Made by a program: the position numbers and the translations under genes. The notes beneath the pieces are model-generated. The model was given only the letters and a program-made list of their open reading frames with translations, ran no database searches and had not been told where the DNA came from. Positions 30,893 through 39,989 of a stretch of DNA of 64,000 nucleotides are shown piece after piece. The stretch is from contig NZ_CP065997.1 of NCBI RefSeq assembly GCF_016127315.1, forward strand, positions 2,418,001 to 2,482,000, read 5' to 3'. The stretch's first letter is position 1; each line of letters opens with the position of its first letter. This stretch comes from Achromobacter deleyi. GTDB taxonomy: Bacteria; Pseudomonadota; Gammaproteobacteria; Burkholderiales; Burkholderiaceae_B.

Positions 30893-32956
30893 TCAGCTGG
30901 AGGCGTGTTCCAGGAATTCGTCGGCCGGCATCGGCTTGCCCAGCAGGAAGCCCTGCAGTGAATCGCAGCCCAGGCCGGTCAGGAATTTCTGCTGCGCGGT
31001 GGTTTCCACGCCTTCGGCCACGATGCGCAGGTTCAACTGCTGCGCCAGCGCGACGATGGCCGAGATGATGGCGGCGTCCTCGTTGTCGTTGTCCAGCTGG
31101 TTGACGAAGCCGCGGTCGATCTTCAGCTCGGTGGCGGGCAGGCGCTTCAGGTACAGCAGGCTGGAGTAACCGGTGCCGAAATCGTCGATCGAGATGGTCA
31201 CGCCCAGCCCCGACAGGCGCTTGAGCACCGTCAGGCTGGCCTCGGCGTCGCGCATCGCGGTCGATTCGGTCACTTCCAGCGTCAGGCAGGCGGGCGGCAC
31301 GTCGTGGCGCGCCAGTGCGCTGCGCACGGTCTCGACCAGGCCGGAATGGGCGAACTGCAGCGCCGAGATATTGACGGCGATGGTCCAGTGGCCCTGTCCG
31401 GCGTTGATCCACTCGCGCATCTGGCGGCAGGCTTCGTTGATGACCCATTCGCCGATCGACAGGATCAGCCCGGTCTTTTCCGCCGTGGGGATGAACTGGT
31501 CCGGACCCACCAGGCCGCGGGTCGGGTGATTCCAGCGCAACAGCGCCTCGGCGCCCATGATGGGGCCGGCGGGCGCTTCGTACTTGGGCTGGTAGTGCAG
31601 CACGAACTGGTCGCGTTCCTGCGCCAGGCGCAGGTCGTGCAGCAGCTCGATCTGCTCGTGCGCGTCGGCGTTCATCGACGGCTCGAAGAAGCTGTAGCCG
31701 GTGCCGCCCAGGCGCTTGGCGTGGTACATCGCGGCGTCGGCGTTGGTCAGCAGGGCGTGGGTGTCCTCGCCGTCGTTGGGGTAGATGGCGATGCCGACGC
31801 TGGAGGTCACCAGCACTTCGTGGCCGTACACCATGACGGGGCGGGCAATGGCCTCGATCAGGCGGTCCGCCACGTTGGCGGCGTCGGTCGGTTCCACCAC
31901 TTCGCTGAGCACGATGAATTCGTCGCCGCCGAGCCGCGCCACGGTGTCGTGGGTGCGCAGCGTTTGGCGGATGCGCTGGGCCAGGTCGATCAGCAGGGCG
32001 TCGCCGGTATGGTGGCCGTAGGCGTCGTTGACCGCCTTGAAACCGTCCAGGTCGAAGAACAGCACCGCGAAGTAGCCCTTGCGGCGGCTGGCGCTCTCGA
32101 TCGCCTGCTCCAGCCGGTCTTCCAGCAGGATGCGGTTGGGCAGCTTGGTCAGCGTGTCGTGCAGCGCCAGTTGCACCAGTTCTTCGTTGGCCTCGGCCAG
32201 CGACGAGGCCAGCGCCGAGGTGCGGGCCTCGAGGCGGTTGTCCAGCACCGCCACCACCAGGGCGATGGCCAGTACGCTCAGGGTCACGGCGGTGACGGCG
32301 ATGGCCAGCCAGCCGGCCGAGATGCCGCCGTCCGCCGCCATGCAGATGCTGCCGGCGGGGAAGCCCGCGGCTTCCATGCCGGTGTAGTGCATGCCGACGA
32401 TCGCCAGCCCCATCACCACGGCCGCCAGCGGCCGCGACAACGCCACCCGCGGGCCGTCATGGCGCAGGCGGTAGGTGATCCAGAGGGCGGCGCCCGAGGC
32501 CGCCACCGCGATCACGATGGACAGCGCGAACCAGAACGGGTCGTAGACGATGCCCGGCATCATGCGCATGGCGGCCATGCCGATGTAGTGCATGGCGGCG
32601 ATGCCCGCGCCCATCAGCAGCGCGCCCACGATCAGCCGGCGCCAGGGCAGGTCGTCCTTGCAGACGATCCACAGCGCGAAGGCCGAGCAGCCGATGGCGA
32701 TGGCCAGCGACAGCACCGTCAGCGGCAGGTCGTAGCCCATCGGGATCGGCAGGTTGAACGCCAGCATGCCGACGAAGTGCATGGACCAGATGCCGATGCC
32801 CATGGCGAGCGCGCCGCCGCCCAGCCAGTAACGCGCCGCCGGCAGTCCGTTCGCCGCCCTGACGCGGTTGGCCATACCCAGCGCCGTGTATGACGCCAGG
32901 ATGGCGACCCCTAGGGATACGAGGACGAGCGAAGGGTTATATGTTCCAACGAGCAT
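30893..32956 (-). CDS. MHYT-GGDEF-EAL cyclic-di-GMP signalling protein
   Basis: A 687-residue inner-membrane protein. The N-terminal seven-helix MHYT sensor has its three motifs at 59-64 (MHFVGM), 122-127 (MHYIGM) and 189-194 (MHYTGM), thought to bind copper and sense O2, CO or NO. A GGDEF domain follows with an intact GGDEF at 343-347 and an RxxD inhibitory site (RTHD, 334-337). The EAL domain has EAL at 470-472, NISALQF, and DDFGTGYSS at 591-599, so both synthesis and hydrolysis of c-di-GMP look possible. It lies between thyA and folA on the same strand, but the 399 bases upstream suggest its own promoter. Confidence 0.95.
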   Translation of the reverse strand: MLVGTYNPSLVLVSLGVAILASYTALGMANRVRAANGLPAARYWLGGGALAMGIGIWSMHFVGMLAFNLPIPMGYDLPLTVLSLAIAIGCSAFALWIVCKDDLPWRRLIVGALLMGAGIAAMHYIGMAAMRMMPGIVYDPFWFALSIVIAVAASGAALWITYRLRHDGPRVALSRPLAAVVMGLAIVGMHYTGMEAAGFPAGSICMAADGGISAGWLAIAVTAVTLSVLAIALVVAVLDNRLEARTSALASSLAEANEELVQLALHDTLTKLPNRILLEDRLEQAIESASRRKGYFAVLFFDLDGFKAVNDAYGHHTGDALLIDLAQRIRQTLRTHDTVARLGGDEFIVLSEVVEPTDAANVADRLIEAIARPVMVYGHEVLVTSSVGIAIYPNDGEDTHALLTNADAAMYHAKRLGGTGYSFFEPSMNADAHEQIELLHDLRLAQERDQFVLHYQPKYEAPAGPIMGAEALLRWNHPTRGLVGPDQFIPTAEKTGLILSIGEWVINEACRQMREWINAGQGHWTIAVNISALQFAHSGLVETVRSALARHDVPPACLTLEVTESTAMRDAEASLTVLKRLSGLGVTISIDDFGTGYSSLLYLKRLPATELKIDRGFVNQLDNDNEDAAIISAIVALAQQLNLRIVAEGVETTAQQKFLTGLGCDSLQGFLLGKPMPADEFLEHASS

Positions 32957-33355
32957 TTTTGGGGTCCTGTCCTGAGCGCATACAGCCGCCGCGCCGGCCT
33001 CAATTCAAATCAATTAGTAGTCAACAGTTGCAAACGAGCCGCAAGAGGATCCTGCTGTCGACGCTGGCGATTTACGTACTCACTAGTCTGGATGGGGGGT
33101 GCGGCGCTGCACTGCAGGCGGTCGGCGAGGTCGGGCGGCTTGCCCGGCTACGCGGCGAGTGGCAGGCACGGCGCGACATGGGCCGTTCAGAAACCAAGGC
33201 GCGCAGGGCTTGATGGCCGCGCGTCCGAGGCTAAGGGATGGGTTATACCGAAAACGCGCCTCCAGAAGCTCACCAATCTTCACCTGCGCGAGAGGGGCGC
33301 TCCCGGCGCCTGGGCGGCCGGCCCGGGCGCCGGTGTGCAATGCCGCTCGCCGGCC
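32957..33355. other. Intergenic region thyA / MHYT gene, no feature supported
   Basis: These 399 bases lie between the thyA stop and the MHYT gene start. The left half has an AT-richer patch (about 33001-33030) with TTGACT on the - strand at 33024-33019 but no matching -10. The short open frames on both strands have shadow-like, Pro/Arg-rich composition. I see no gene or RNA structure that I can support. Confidence 0.4.
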
Positions 33356-34327
33356 TCAGACCGCCATGGGCGCCGTCAGCGGGGCGTGGTGAGTGTAGCC
33401 CTCCAGCGAGAAATCGCCCGGCTCGACCTTTTCCAGCCATTCCGGCTCGTAGCGGCCGGTCTGGGCGAAATCGGGGATGCGATCCGACAGCACCAGCCGG
33501 GGCGCCTCGTGCGGCGTGCGGGTCAGTTGCTCGCGCAGCATCGGCAGGTGGTTCTCGTAGATATGCGCGTCGCCGATGAAATAGGTGAACCAGCGCGGCT
33601 TGTAGCCGGTCAGCCGGCCCACCAGGTGCAGCAGCGCCGCGCCCTCGGTCAGGTTGAACGGCGTGCCCAGCCCGACATCGTTGGAACGGATGTACAGGCA
33701 CAGCGAGATTTCGCGGGTGGTGGCGTTCGGCAGGAATTGATAGAGCAGGTGGCAGGGCGGCAGCGCCATTTCCTCGATCTGCGCCCAGTTCCAGCCGTGG
33801 AACAGGATGCGGCGGTCGCCCGGACGCTCGTGGATGGTATCCAGGCATTGGCGCAACTGGTTGACCGCTTTATAGAGCAGCACCTTGGAGACGCCGCCGT
33901 CCTGCAGGTCGGCCACCTTGGTGTAGCCGCGCGCCAGGGCATCGTCGACCTGGCCGGCGCGGTTCGCGTCCAGCAGCTTGTACGCCGGCCACTGGCGCCA
34001 TTGCACGCCGTAGACCGGGCCCAGGTCGTCCGGGCCCTCGCGGTAGGGATTGGCCAGCCACTGGGCGTTTTCGTTGGCGTTCTGGTCCCAGACCTTGCAA
34101 CCCAGTTCGCGGAACTGCGCCGCGTTGCGCACGCCGCGCAGGAAGCCGACCATCTCGCCGATGGCGGACTTGAAGGCCAGCTTCTTGGTGGTCACGGCCG
34201 GAAAGCCCTGCTGCAGGTCGAAGCGCAGTGACGCGCCCGGCATGCTCAGCGTGCGTATTCCCGTCCGATTCTCCTGCCACGCGCCGGTGTCGAGGATGGA
34301 TTGAACGAGGTCCAGGTATTGTTTCAT
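33356..34327 (-). CDS. thyA: Thymidylate synthase
   Basis: A 323-residue thymidylate synthase that methylates dUMP with methylene-tetrahydrofolate. The catalytic Cys192 lies in [17 protein letters not shown] near the start, [12 protein letters not shown] and [15 protein letters not shown] [13 protein letters not shown] are conserved. It is about 60 residues longer than E. coli ThyA (264), with the extra sequence mainly in the 85-150 insertion typical of the longer bacterial form. The ATG at 34327 follows the OsmC gene by 47 bases on the same strand. Confidence 0.96.
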   Translation of the reverse strand: MKQYLDLVQSILDTGAWQENRTGIRTLSMPGASLRFDLQQGFPAVTTKKLAFKSAIGEMVGFLRGVRNAAQFRELGCKVWDQNANENAQWLANPYREGPDDLGPVYGVQWRQWPAYKLLDANRAGQVDDALARGYTKVADLQDGGVSKVLLYKAVNQLRQCLDTIHERPGDRRILFHGWNWAQIEEMALPPCHLLYQFLPNATTREISLCLYIRSNDVGLGTPFNLTEGAALLHLVGRLTGYKPRWFTYFIGDAHIYENHLPMLREQLTRTPHEAPRLVLSDRIPDFAQTGRYEPEWLEKVEPGDFSLEGYTHHAPLTAPMAV

Positions 34328-34374
34328 GGGTACAGAATCAGAAAAGGCTTAGGTGGCGTCGGCGACGGGCCGCG

Positions 34375-34818
34375 TCAGGCCGCCGCGGGAGCTTCCTGGG
34401 TGTCGATGATATCCACCGAGAAGGTCATTTCGGCGGTCTTTTCGAGCATGGCGGACGCCGAGCAGTATTTCTCGTGCGACAGCTGCACCGCGCGCTCGAC
34501 CGCGGCGCGCGGCAGGTTGCGGCCGGTGACCGTGAAGGCGAAATGGATGCGCGTGAACACCTTGGGGTCGACATCGGCGCGGTCGGCCTGCAGCTTGACG
34601 CTGCAGCCGGTGACGGCGTGGCGGCCGCGCTTGAGGATCAGCACGACGTCATAGGCGGTGCAGCCGCCGGTGCCGGCCAGCAGCATTTCCATGGGACGGG
34701 GCGCCAGGTTGTGGCCGCCGCCGTCCACCGCGCCGTCCATCACGGCCACGTGGCCGCTGCCGGTGCTGGCGGTGAAGAGCATGCCGTTGGGGCCGCCCCA
34801 GTCGATCGTGCATTCCAT
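34375..34818 (-). CDS. OsmC family peroxiredoxin-like protein
   Basis: A 147-residue OsmC/YhfA-type protein. The two reactive cysteines are Cys53 (AGTGGCTAYDV) and Cys119 (SHEKYCSAS). OsmC proteins reduce organic hydroperoxides; the YhfA branch, to which RPMEMLLAGTGGCTAYD points, has no proven role. It is divergent from coq7, with a 113-base spacer that may hold promoters for both (a TACAAT at 34870-34875 could serve coq7). Confidence 0.93.
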   Translation of the reverse strand: MECTIDWGGPNGMLFTASTGSGHVAVMDGAVDGGGHNLAPRPMEMLLAGTGGCTAYDVVLILKRGRHAVTGCSVKLQADRADVDPKVFTRIHFAFTVTGRNLPRAAVERAVQLSHEKYCSASAMLEKTAEMTFSVDIIDTQEAPAAA

Positions 34819-34931
34819 TTGTCAGTCCTTGTGCTTGAGCGCAGTCAATGGCTGATGATACCCGTTGCGTACAATTCCGCTTGAGAGCCCCGCCCCGCAT
34901 CAGGGGTGTGCGGCCAATCCAGGAGCCGTCC

Positions 34932-35609
34932 ATGTCCCCCACCTTGTCCCAATCCGGTCCCGCCGCCTTCCTGCGCCGCTCGAATCCGCTGGATGCGCTG
35001 TTGGCGGAAGCCGACCGGGCGCTGCGCGTGCTGTCCGGCAACGCCAGCGCCGGCCGCGCCAATCCGGCCACGGCCGAAGAGGCGCCGGACACCCTGTCGG
35101 CGCAGGAAAAGCGCCACGCGGCCGGACTGATGCGGGTCAACCACGTGGGCGAAGTCTGCGCCCAGGCGCTGTACCGCGGGCAGGCGGCGGTGTGCCGCGA
35201 ACCCGGCCCGCGCGCCCTGTTGCTCGAGGCCGCCGGCGAGGAGGTCGACCACCTGGTGTGGTGCAACCAGCGCCTGACCGAGCTGGGCAGCCGTCCCAGC
35301 CTGCTCAACCCGGTCTGGTATGCGGGCTCGTTCGCGCTGGGCCTGCTGGCCGGCTATGCGGGCGCGCCGCGCAACCTGGGCTTCATGGCCGAAACCGAAA
35401 AGCAGGTCGAGGCGCACCTGGAAGGGCACCTGCGCACCCTGCCCGAGCAGGACGCCCGCTCGCGCCAGATCGTGCGGAAGATGAAGGAAGACGAAGCGCA
35501 GCACCGCGCCAGCGCCGAGGCCGCCGGTGGCGTGCCGCTACCCGGTCCGGTCAAGGCCGCGATGCGGGCGATGTCCAAGGTCATGACGACGACCGCTTAC
35601 TGGGTCTGA
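34932..35609 (+). CDS. coq7: Ubiquinone biosynthesis hydroxylase Coq7
   Basis: A 225-residue di-iron monooxygenase for the penultimate, C6-hydroxylation step of ubiquinone synthesis. The carboxylate/histidine ligands appear as [44 protein letters not shown] and [13 protein letters not shown]. It replaces the flavin enzyme UbiF of E. coli, as is common in betaproteobacteria. The ATG at 34932 with AGGAG upstream is preferred to earlier in-frame starts. No terminator follows directly. Confidence 0.95.
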   Translation: MSPTLSQSGPAAFLRRSNPLDALLAEADRALRVLSGNASAGRANPATAEEAPDTLSAQEKRHAAGLMRVNHVGEVCAQALYRGQAAVCREPGPRALLLEAAGEEVDHLVWCNQRLTELGSRPSLLNPVWYAGSFALGLLAGYAGAPRNLGFMAETEKQVEAHLEGHLRTLPEQDARSRQIVRKMKEDEAQHRASAEAAGGVPLPGPVKAAMRAMSKVMTTTAYWV

Positions 35610-35912
35610 CCGCGGGGCCCGGCGTCGGGGGCGGGCGGTGGCCAGCCCCGGCATGCCTGCCCATGGGGCATGAAAATGTTGCAATGCGCAAAAATTGCAG
35701 CATATTGGTGCCGCATGCACCTTTCCGGTGCAAGGAATAGGGCGGGAATACCCGGAACCAGCTAGGGTAAGTCCGCAAGGGGTTTACCCCTTCGGCAATA
35801 ACCCTCCGTTTTTGCAGGTCATTGCTACATGCGGCTTTGCGGGCGGTGGCCGCAGGGATTGCGGCAAAAATGCAACGCGAAATGCTGCGGTGCGTTGGGC
35901 CTAAAAAAATTC
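35610..35912. other. Hairpin-rich intergenic stretch upstream of the candidate sRNA
   Basis: No credible gene. Several inverted repeats stand out: TGCACC-TTTCC-GGTGCA (35716-35732) and a 10-bp stem CCG(C)AAGGGGT-TT-ACCCCTTCGG (35773-35795). Repeated TTGCA/TGCAA motifs occur at 35679-35699 and 35868-35873. A weak promoter-like pair, TTGCAA (35679-35684) and CATATT (35701-35706), has 16 bases between. These could be regulator sites or a second structured RNA. Confidence 0.4.
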
Positions 35913-35941
35913 TTGCATCGCACAAAAAAACCCGATACTAT
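35913..35941 (+). promoter_or_regulatory. sigma-70 promoter of the candidate sRNA
   Basis: TTGCAT (-35, 35913-35918) and TACTAT (-10, 35936-35941) are separated by exactly 17 bases, predicting a start at about 35948-35949. The spacer is A-rich. Confidence 0.75.
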
Positions 35942-35948
35942 GCATCTC

Positions 35949-36115
35949 ATCGGATGTTGAAACGCAGTCGGCGCGGTTCAAAAGCAAAACCCAAGCAACA
36001 CTGAACCCCGACAGCGCAGCGAGCGAAAGCGGCTCCCAACATGCCACGGTTGTCTCCTCCACCCTCCTCCTTTGGTGGATTTAGCCCGAGATCTCACGAT
36101 CTCGGGCTTTTTTTT
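35949..36115 (+). ncRNA. Candidate small RNA with an anti-Shine-Dalgarno hairpin loop
   Basis: This stretch of about 166 bases runs from a good promoter to a strong terminator and has no convincing reading frame. Predicted folds by eye: ATGTTG (35954-35959) with CAACAT (36037-36042) closing a long domain; inside it an 11-bp stem GTCGG..GGTTCA / TGAACCCCGAC (35967-36012) with a 21-base A-rich loop; then hairpin TCCACC / GGTGGA (36058-36079), whose ten-base loop is CTCCTCCTTT; then the terminator. CCTCCTTT is identical to the 3' end of 16S rRNA, so the loop can pair with Shine-Dalgarno sequences. I do not recognise it as 6S RNA, tmRNA or another named RNA. Confidence 0.7.
36083..36115 (+). terminator. 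Intrinsic terminator of the candidate sRNA
   Basis: A perfect 11-bp stem (AGCCCGAGATC / GATCTCGGGCT, loop TCAC) runs directly into eight T residues, as strong as any in the window. Confidence 0.95.
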
Positions 36116-36472
36116 AAGTCAAAATAATGCGTCCCCATTTATGCTGGATACCCGGCCGTCAACGCCGGACGAGGCAGGGGCGGAAGGGGCACGATCATGC
36201 CCTGGCGTGCTCCGCGTTTTCCCTTGGATATTTCGCATGTACAGAGGCGGAAAGCTCTACAATTACTGCATGAAATCCGTATTTCCGCGCGCCGCCGGCC
36301 GCGTTGCAGCATCTCCCGCCAAACGGGGATCCCCGCACGTGTCCAGGCCGGGGTTGCGGACGTTACGTTCTGTCCCGGTGATTTGCACTTCCTTATCCCT
36401 CCCATATATGGGCGTTACACCTGCCGCCGATAATGGCCGGCCTGTCTCGATAGACCAACCAGAGGTGACCCT
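36116..36472. other. Leader region of the polysaccharide operon
   Basis: About 357 bases separate the sRNA terminator from the first polysaccharide gene. There is no credible gene in it. It must hold the operon promoter; TACAAT at 36258-36263 is a possible -10, but TTGGAT (36224-36229) is too far away to be its -35. A long untranslated leader is possible. Confidence 0.4.
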
Positions 36473-37576
36473 GTGACCTGGCTGTACATATGCGTGGTCG
36501 CGTTCATGGTGGGGGGACTCATCGTGGCGTCGGAGCGCTGGCATGGCGCCTTCACCGGCGACAGCGATCTCAACAAACCGCAAGCGAACCATTCGCGCGC
36601 CACGCCTCGCGTGGGCGGACTGGCCGTGCTGGCGGGCACGCTCATGGGCCTCTTGGTGCTCGGGCCCGAAAACATGACCCTGACCTGGCTGTGGCCGGCG
36701 CTGTTCGTGTCGGCGCTGCCCGTGTTCGTGGCCGGCCTGCTCGAAGACATCACCAAGGACATCGGCGCCAGCAAGCGCCTGCTGGCGGCCTTCGCGTCGG
36801 CCGCGATCGCCTGGTGGCTGCTGGGCGGCGTCAGCCGCGTCGGCATGGCCCCGGTGGATTACGTCCTGTCGTACTGGCCCGTCTCCCTGATCTTCACCAT
36901 GTTCGCGGTCGGTGGCTGTACCCACGCCCTGAACATCGTCGATGGCATGAATGGCCTGGCCGGCATGGTCGCGACGCTGATGGCCGTGTCCATCAGCCTG
37001 GTGGCGCTGCAGGTGGGCGACGTGCCGATCTTCCTGGTGGCGGCGGCGCTGGCTTCGGCCACGCTGGGCTTCCTGGTCTGGAACTTCCCGTTCGGCCGCG
37101 TCTTCCTGGGCGATGGCGGCGCGTATTTCCTGGGCTTCATGCTGGCCGAGCTGGCGGTGCTGCTGGTGGTGCGCAACCCCTCGGTGTCGCCGTTCTACGC
37201 GCTGGCGGTGTTGTTCTACCCCGTCTTCGAAACCGGCTTTTCCATCTGGCGCCGCCGCTTCAAGCGCGGCGTGCCGGTGGACCAGCCGGATGCCTTGCAC
37301 CTGCACCAGCTGGTGTTCCGCCGCCTGGTGCGCGTGACCTTCAGCCGCGGCCGTCGCCATGCGGTGCCGGCGCTGTGCAACGCCCTGGCGTCGCCATACA
37401 TGTGGGTGCTGGCCCTGATCGGCCTGGTGCCCGCCACCATCTGGTGGGACAACGCCTGGGCGCTCAGCGCCAGCCTGGTGGTGTTCGCCAGCGTCTATAT
37501 CTGGCTGTACGCGCGACTGGTGTCGTGGCGCCGTCCGGGGTGGCTGCTGTTGCCGTCCGTCCTGCGAGCCGATTAA
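36473..37576 (+). CDS. Polyprenyl-phosphate sugar-1-phosphate transferase (WecA/WbpL/MraY family)
   Basis: A 367-residue polytopic membrane protein with about ten helices. It transfers a sugar-1-phosphate from a UDP-sugar to undecaprenyl phosphate and so starts a surface glycan. Family motifs: TPRVGGLAVL (substrate loop), LLEDITKDIGASKR, NIVDGMNGLAG, FLGDGGAYFLGF and HLHQLVFRR. The likely donor is UDP-HexNAc (as for WbpL), fitting the sugar genes downstream. Translation starts at GTG 36473, with AGAGGTG upstream. It is the first gene of a rightward cluster running to 47864. Confidence 0.93.
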   Translation: MTWLYICVVAFMVGGLIVASERWHGAFTGDSDLNKPQANHSRATPRVGGLAVLAGTLMGLLVLGPENMTLTWLWPALFVSALPVFVAGLLEDITKDIGASKRLLAAFASAAIAWWLLGGVSRVGMAPVDYVLSYWPVSLIFTMFAVGGCTHALNIVDGMNGLAGMVATLMAVSISLVALQVGDVPIFLVAAALASATLGFLVWNFPFGRVFLGDGGAYFLGFMLAELAVLLVVRNPSVSPFYALAVLFYPVFETGFSIWRRRFKRGVPVDQPDALHLHQLVFRRLVRVTFSRGRRHAVPALCNALASPYMWVLALIGLVPATIWWDNAWALSASLVVFASVYIWLYARLVSWRRPGWLLLPSVLRAD

Positions 37577-37672
37577 GTGTTGAGCGCCCCGGTGATCGCC
37601 GCCGGGGGCTCGGTTATCCATCACCCCGACCATATTTAAATGCCGTAATCGCGTTACGGTGAAGGGAGAGTT

Positions 37673-38950
37673 ATGTTGCGTATTCAGGATGTGAAACTCG
37701 CGGTCGTCGGCCTGGGCTATGTCGGCCTGCCGCTGGCAGTGGAATTCGGCAAGAAGCGCTCGGTCATCGGCTTCGATATCAATACGCGCCGGATCGACGC
37801 CCTGAAGGCTGGTCACGACCACACGCTGGAAGTCAGCGACATCGAACTGGCTGAAGCCAAGCAACTGTCCTATACCGCCGACCGCGCCGAACTCGGCCAG
37901 GCCAACGTCTTCATCGTCACCGTGCCCACGCCGATCGACGAGTACAAGCAACCCGACCTGACGCCGCTGGTCAAGGCCAGCGAAACCATCGGTTCGGTGC
38001 TCAAGCGCGGCGACATCGTCATCTACGAATCGACCGTCTATCCCGGCGCCACCGAGGAAGACTGCGTGCCGGTGCTGGAACGCGTGTCGGGCCTGAAGTT
38101 CAACGTCGACTTCTACGCCGGCTACAGCCCCGAGCGCATCAACCCGGGCGACAAGGAACACCGCGTCAGCACCATCAAGAAGGTCACCTCCGGCTCGACG
38201 CCCGACGTGGCCGAGCTGGTGGACCAGCTCTACAAGCAGATCATCACCGCCGGCACCCACAAGGCCTCCAGCATCCGCGTGGCCGAGGCCGCCAAGGTGA
38301 TCGAGAACACCCAGCGCGACGTCAACATCGCGCTGATCAACGAACTGGCCCTGATCTTCAACAAGATGGGCATCGACACCGAAGCCGTGCTGCAGGCCGC
38401 CGGCACCAAGTGGAACTTCCTGCCGTTCCGTCCGGGCCTGGTCGGCGGCCACTGCATCGGCGTGGACCCGTACTACCTGACGCACAAGGCGCAGTCGATC
38501 GGCTACCACCCCGAGATCATCCTGGCGGGCCGCCGCCTGAACGACTCGATGGGCGGCTACGTGGTGTCGCAGCTGGTCAAGGCCATGACCAAGCGCCGCA
38601 TCCACGTGCAGGGCGCGCGCGTGCTGGTGATGGGCCTGACCTTCAAGGAAAACTGCCCCGACCTGCGCAACACCCGCATCGTCGACATCGTCAAGGAACT
38701 GGGCGACTACAACGTCGACGTCGACGTGTACGACCCGTGGGTCGAGCCCGAGGAAGCCGTGCACGAATACGGCATCACGCCGGTCGCCAAGCCCGAAGAG
38801 GGCAAGTACGACGCCGTGATCCTGGCGGTGGCTCACCACCAGTTCAAGGATCTGGGCGTCGAAGGCATCCGCAAGCTGGGCAAGCCGGAACACATTCTTT
38901 ATGACCTGAAGTACGTGTTGTCGCCCGCCGAATCCGATCTGCGCCTGTAA
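37673..38950 (+). CDS. UDP-N-acetylhexosamine 6-dehydrogenase (TviB/WbpO type)
   Basis: A 425-residue nucleotide-sugar dehydrogenase. It has the NAD-binding GLGYVGLP (13-20), the [11 protein letters not shown] segment, [22 protein letters not shown], and catalytic Cys261 in [17 protein letters not shown]. The TPIDxxxQPDL and YYLTHKAQ forms are those of TviB/WbpO-like enzymes that oxidise UDP-GlcNAc or UDP-GalNAc to the uronic acid in two NAD steps. The ATG at 37673 has GGGAGAG upstream. An inverted repeat CCGTAA-TCGCG-TTACGG (37643-37659) lies directly before the ribosome site. Confidence 0.94.
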   Translation: MLRIQDVKLAVVGLGYVGLPLAVEFGKKRSVIGFDINTRRIDALKAGHDHTLEVSDIELAEAKQLSYTADRAELGQANVFIVTVPTPIDEYKQPDLTPLVKASETIGSVLKRGDIVIYESTVYPGATEEDCVPVLERVSGLKFNVDFYAGYSPERINPGDKEHRVSTIKKVTSGSTPDVAELVDQLYKQIITAGTHKASSIRVAEAAKVIENTQRDVNIALINELALIFNKMGIDTEAVLQAAGTKWNFLPFRPGLVGGHCIGVDPYYLTHKAQSIGYHPEIILAGRRLNDSMGGYVVSQLVKAMTKRRIHVQGARVLVMGLTFKENCPDLRNTRIVDIVKELGDYNVDVDVYDPWVEPEEAVHEYGITPVAKPEEGKYDAVILAVAHHQFKDLGVEGIRKLGKPEHILYDLKYVLSPAESDLRL

Positions 38951-38962
38951 GGAGGACGTCGC

Positions 38963-39988
38963 ATGACCACACGCTTTGAATCCGTCACCCGGGAACTCGC
39001 GGCCGCGCCGCGCAAGTGGCTGGTGACCGGCTGCGCCGGCTTCATTGGCTCCAATCTGCTGGAGACCCTGCTGAAGCTGAACCAGACCGTCACCGGCCTG
39101 GACAACTTCGCCACCGGGCACCAGCGCAACCTGGACGAGGTGCAGGCCTCGGTCACGCCCGAGCAATGGGCGCGGCTGACCTTCATCGAGGGTGATATCC
39201 GTGATCTCGAGGCTTGCCGTCGAGCGGTTCAGGGCGTGGACTTCGTGCTGCACCAGGCGGCGCTGGGTTCGGTGCCGCGTTCATTGAAAGACCCGATCAC
39301 CACCAACGAGGTGAACATCGGCGGCTTCCTGAACATGCTGGTCGCCGCGCGCGACGCCGAGGTCAAGTCGTTCGTCTATGCGGCGTCCAGTTCGACCTAC
39401 GGTGATCATCCGGCCCTGCCGAAGGTCGAGGAGAACATCGGCAAGCCGCTGTCGCCCTACGCCGTCACCAAGTTCGTCAACGAGCTGTACGCCGACGTGT
39501 TCGCGCGTTCCTACGGCTTCGAGACCGTCGGCCTGCGCTATTTCAACGTGTTCGGCAAGCGCCAGGATCCCAACGGCGCCTATGCCGCGGTCATTCCCAA
39601 GTGGACCGCCGCGATGATCCAGGGCGAGGACGTCACCATCAACGGCGACGGCGAGACCAGCCGCGACTTCTGCTTCGTCGAGAACGCGGTGCAGGCCAAC
39701 ATCCTGGCCGCGACGGCGCCCGCCGAAGGCCGCAACCAGGTCTACAACGTGGCCGTCAGCGGCCGCAGCACGCTGAACCAGCTGTTCGGTTTCCTCGTGA
39801 AGGCGCTGGGCAACCAGGGCGTGAACTACGGCAAGCAGCCGGTCTACGCCGATTTCCGCGCGGGCGATGTGCGCCATTCGCAGGCGGACGTCAGCAAGGC
39901 CGGCCGCCTGCTGGGCTACGAGCCCACGCACACCGTGCTGCAGGGCCTGGAAGTGGCGATGCCCTGGTACACGCAATTCCTGCGTTGA
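38963..39988 (+). CDS. UDP-HexNAc 4-epimerase (TviC/WbpP type)
   Basis: A 341-residue extended short-chain dehydrogenase. The Rossmann motif is [10 protein letters not shown] (22-31), and the catalytic triad is Ser142-144 ([11 protein letters not shown]) and Tyr166/Lys170 (SPYAVTKF). [24 protein letters not shown] is the WbpP/TviC hallmark. It should interconvert gluco and galacto forms of UDP-HexNAc or its uronic acid. With the dehydrogenase 12 bases upstream, the pair makes UDP-GalNAcA as in the Vi antigen and Pseudomonas O6 pathways. Confidence 0.94.
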   Translation: MTTRFESVTRELAAAPRKWLVTGCAGFIGSNLLETLLKLNQTVTGLDNFATGHQRNLDEVQASVTPEQWARLTFIEGDIRDLEACRRAVQGVDFVLHQAALGSVPRSLKDPITTNEVNIGGFLNMLVAARDAEVKSFVYAASSSTYGDHPALPKVEENIGKPLSPYAVTKFVNELYADVFARSYGFETVGLRYFNVFGKRQDPNGAYAAVIPKWTAAMIQGEDVTINGDGETSRDFCFVENAVQANILAATAPAEGRNQVYNVAVSGRSTLNQLFGFLVKALGNQGVNYGKQPVYADFRAGDVRHSQADVSKAGRLLGYEPTHTVLQGLEVAMPWYTQFLR

Positions 39989-39989
39989 T

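Noticed and set aside
33083..33340. Short minus-strand frame between thyA and the MHYT gene
   Set aside because: Arg/Pro/Ala-rich, with no ribosome site or family similarity.
35822..36004. 60-codon plus-strand frame upstream of and into the candidate sRNA
   Set aside because: No ribosome site; it crosses the promoter and ends inside the structured RNA. A leader peptide cannot be excluded but is not supported.
35949..36115. 6S RNA or tmRNA
   Set aside because: No long central bubble in a near-symmetric rod as in 6S RNA, and no tRNA-like ends or tag frame as in tmRNA.
36263..39253. Long antisense frame across the first three polysaccharide genes
   Set aside because: It lacks a ribosome site, has shadow composition, and the + strand genes have full catalytic motifs.
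39867..39989. Upstream extension of the flippase frame into the epimerase gene
   Set aside because: The extra residues are Arg/Cys/Trp-rich shadow sequence; similarity to flippases starts after the TTG at 39990.
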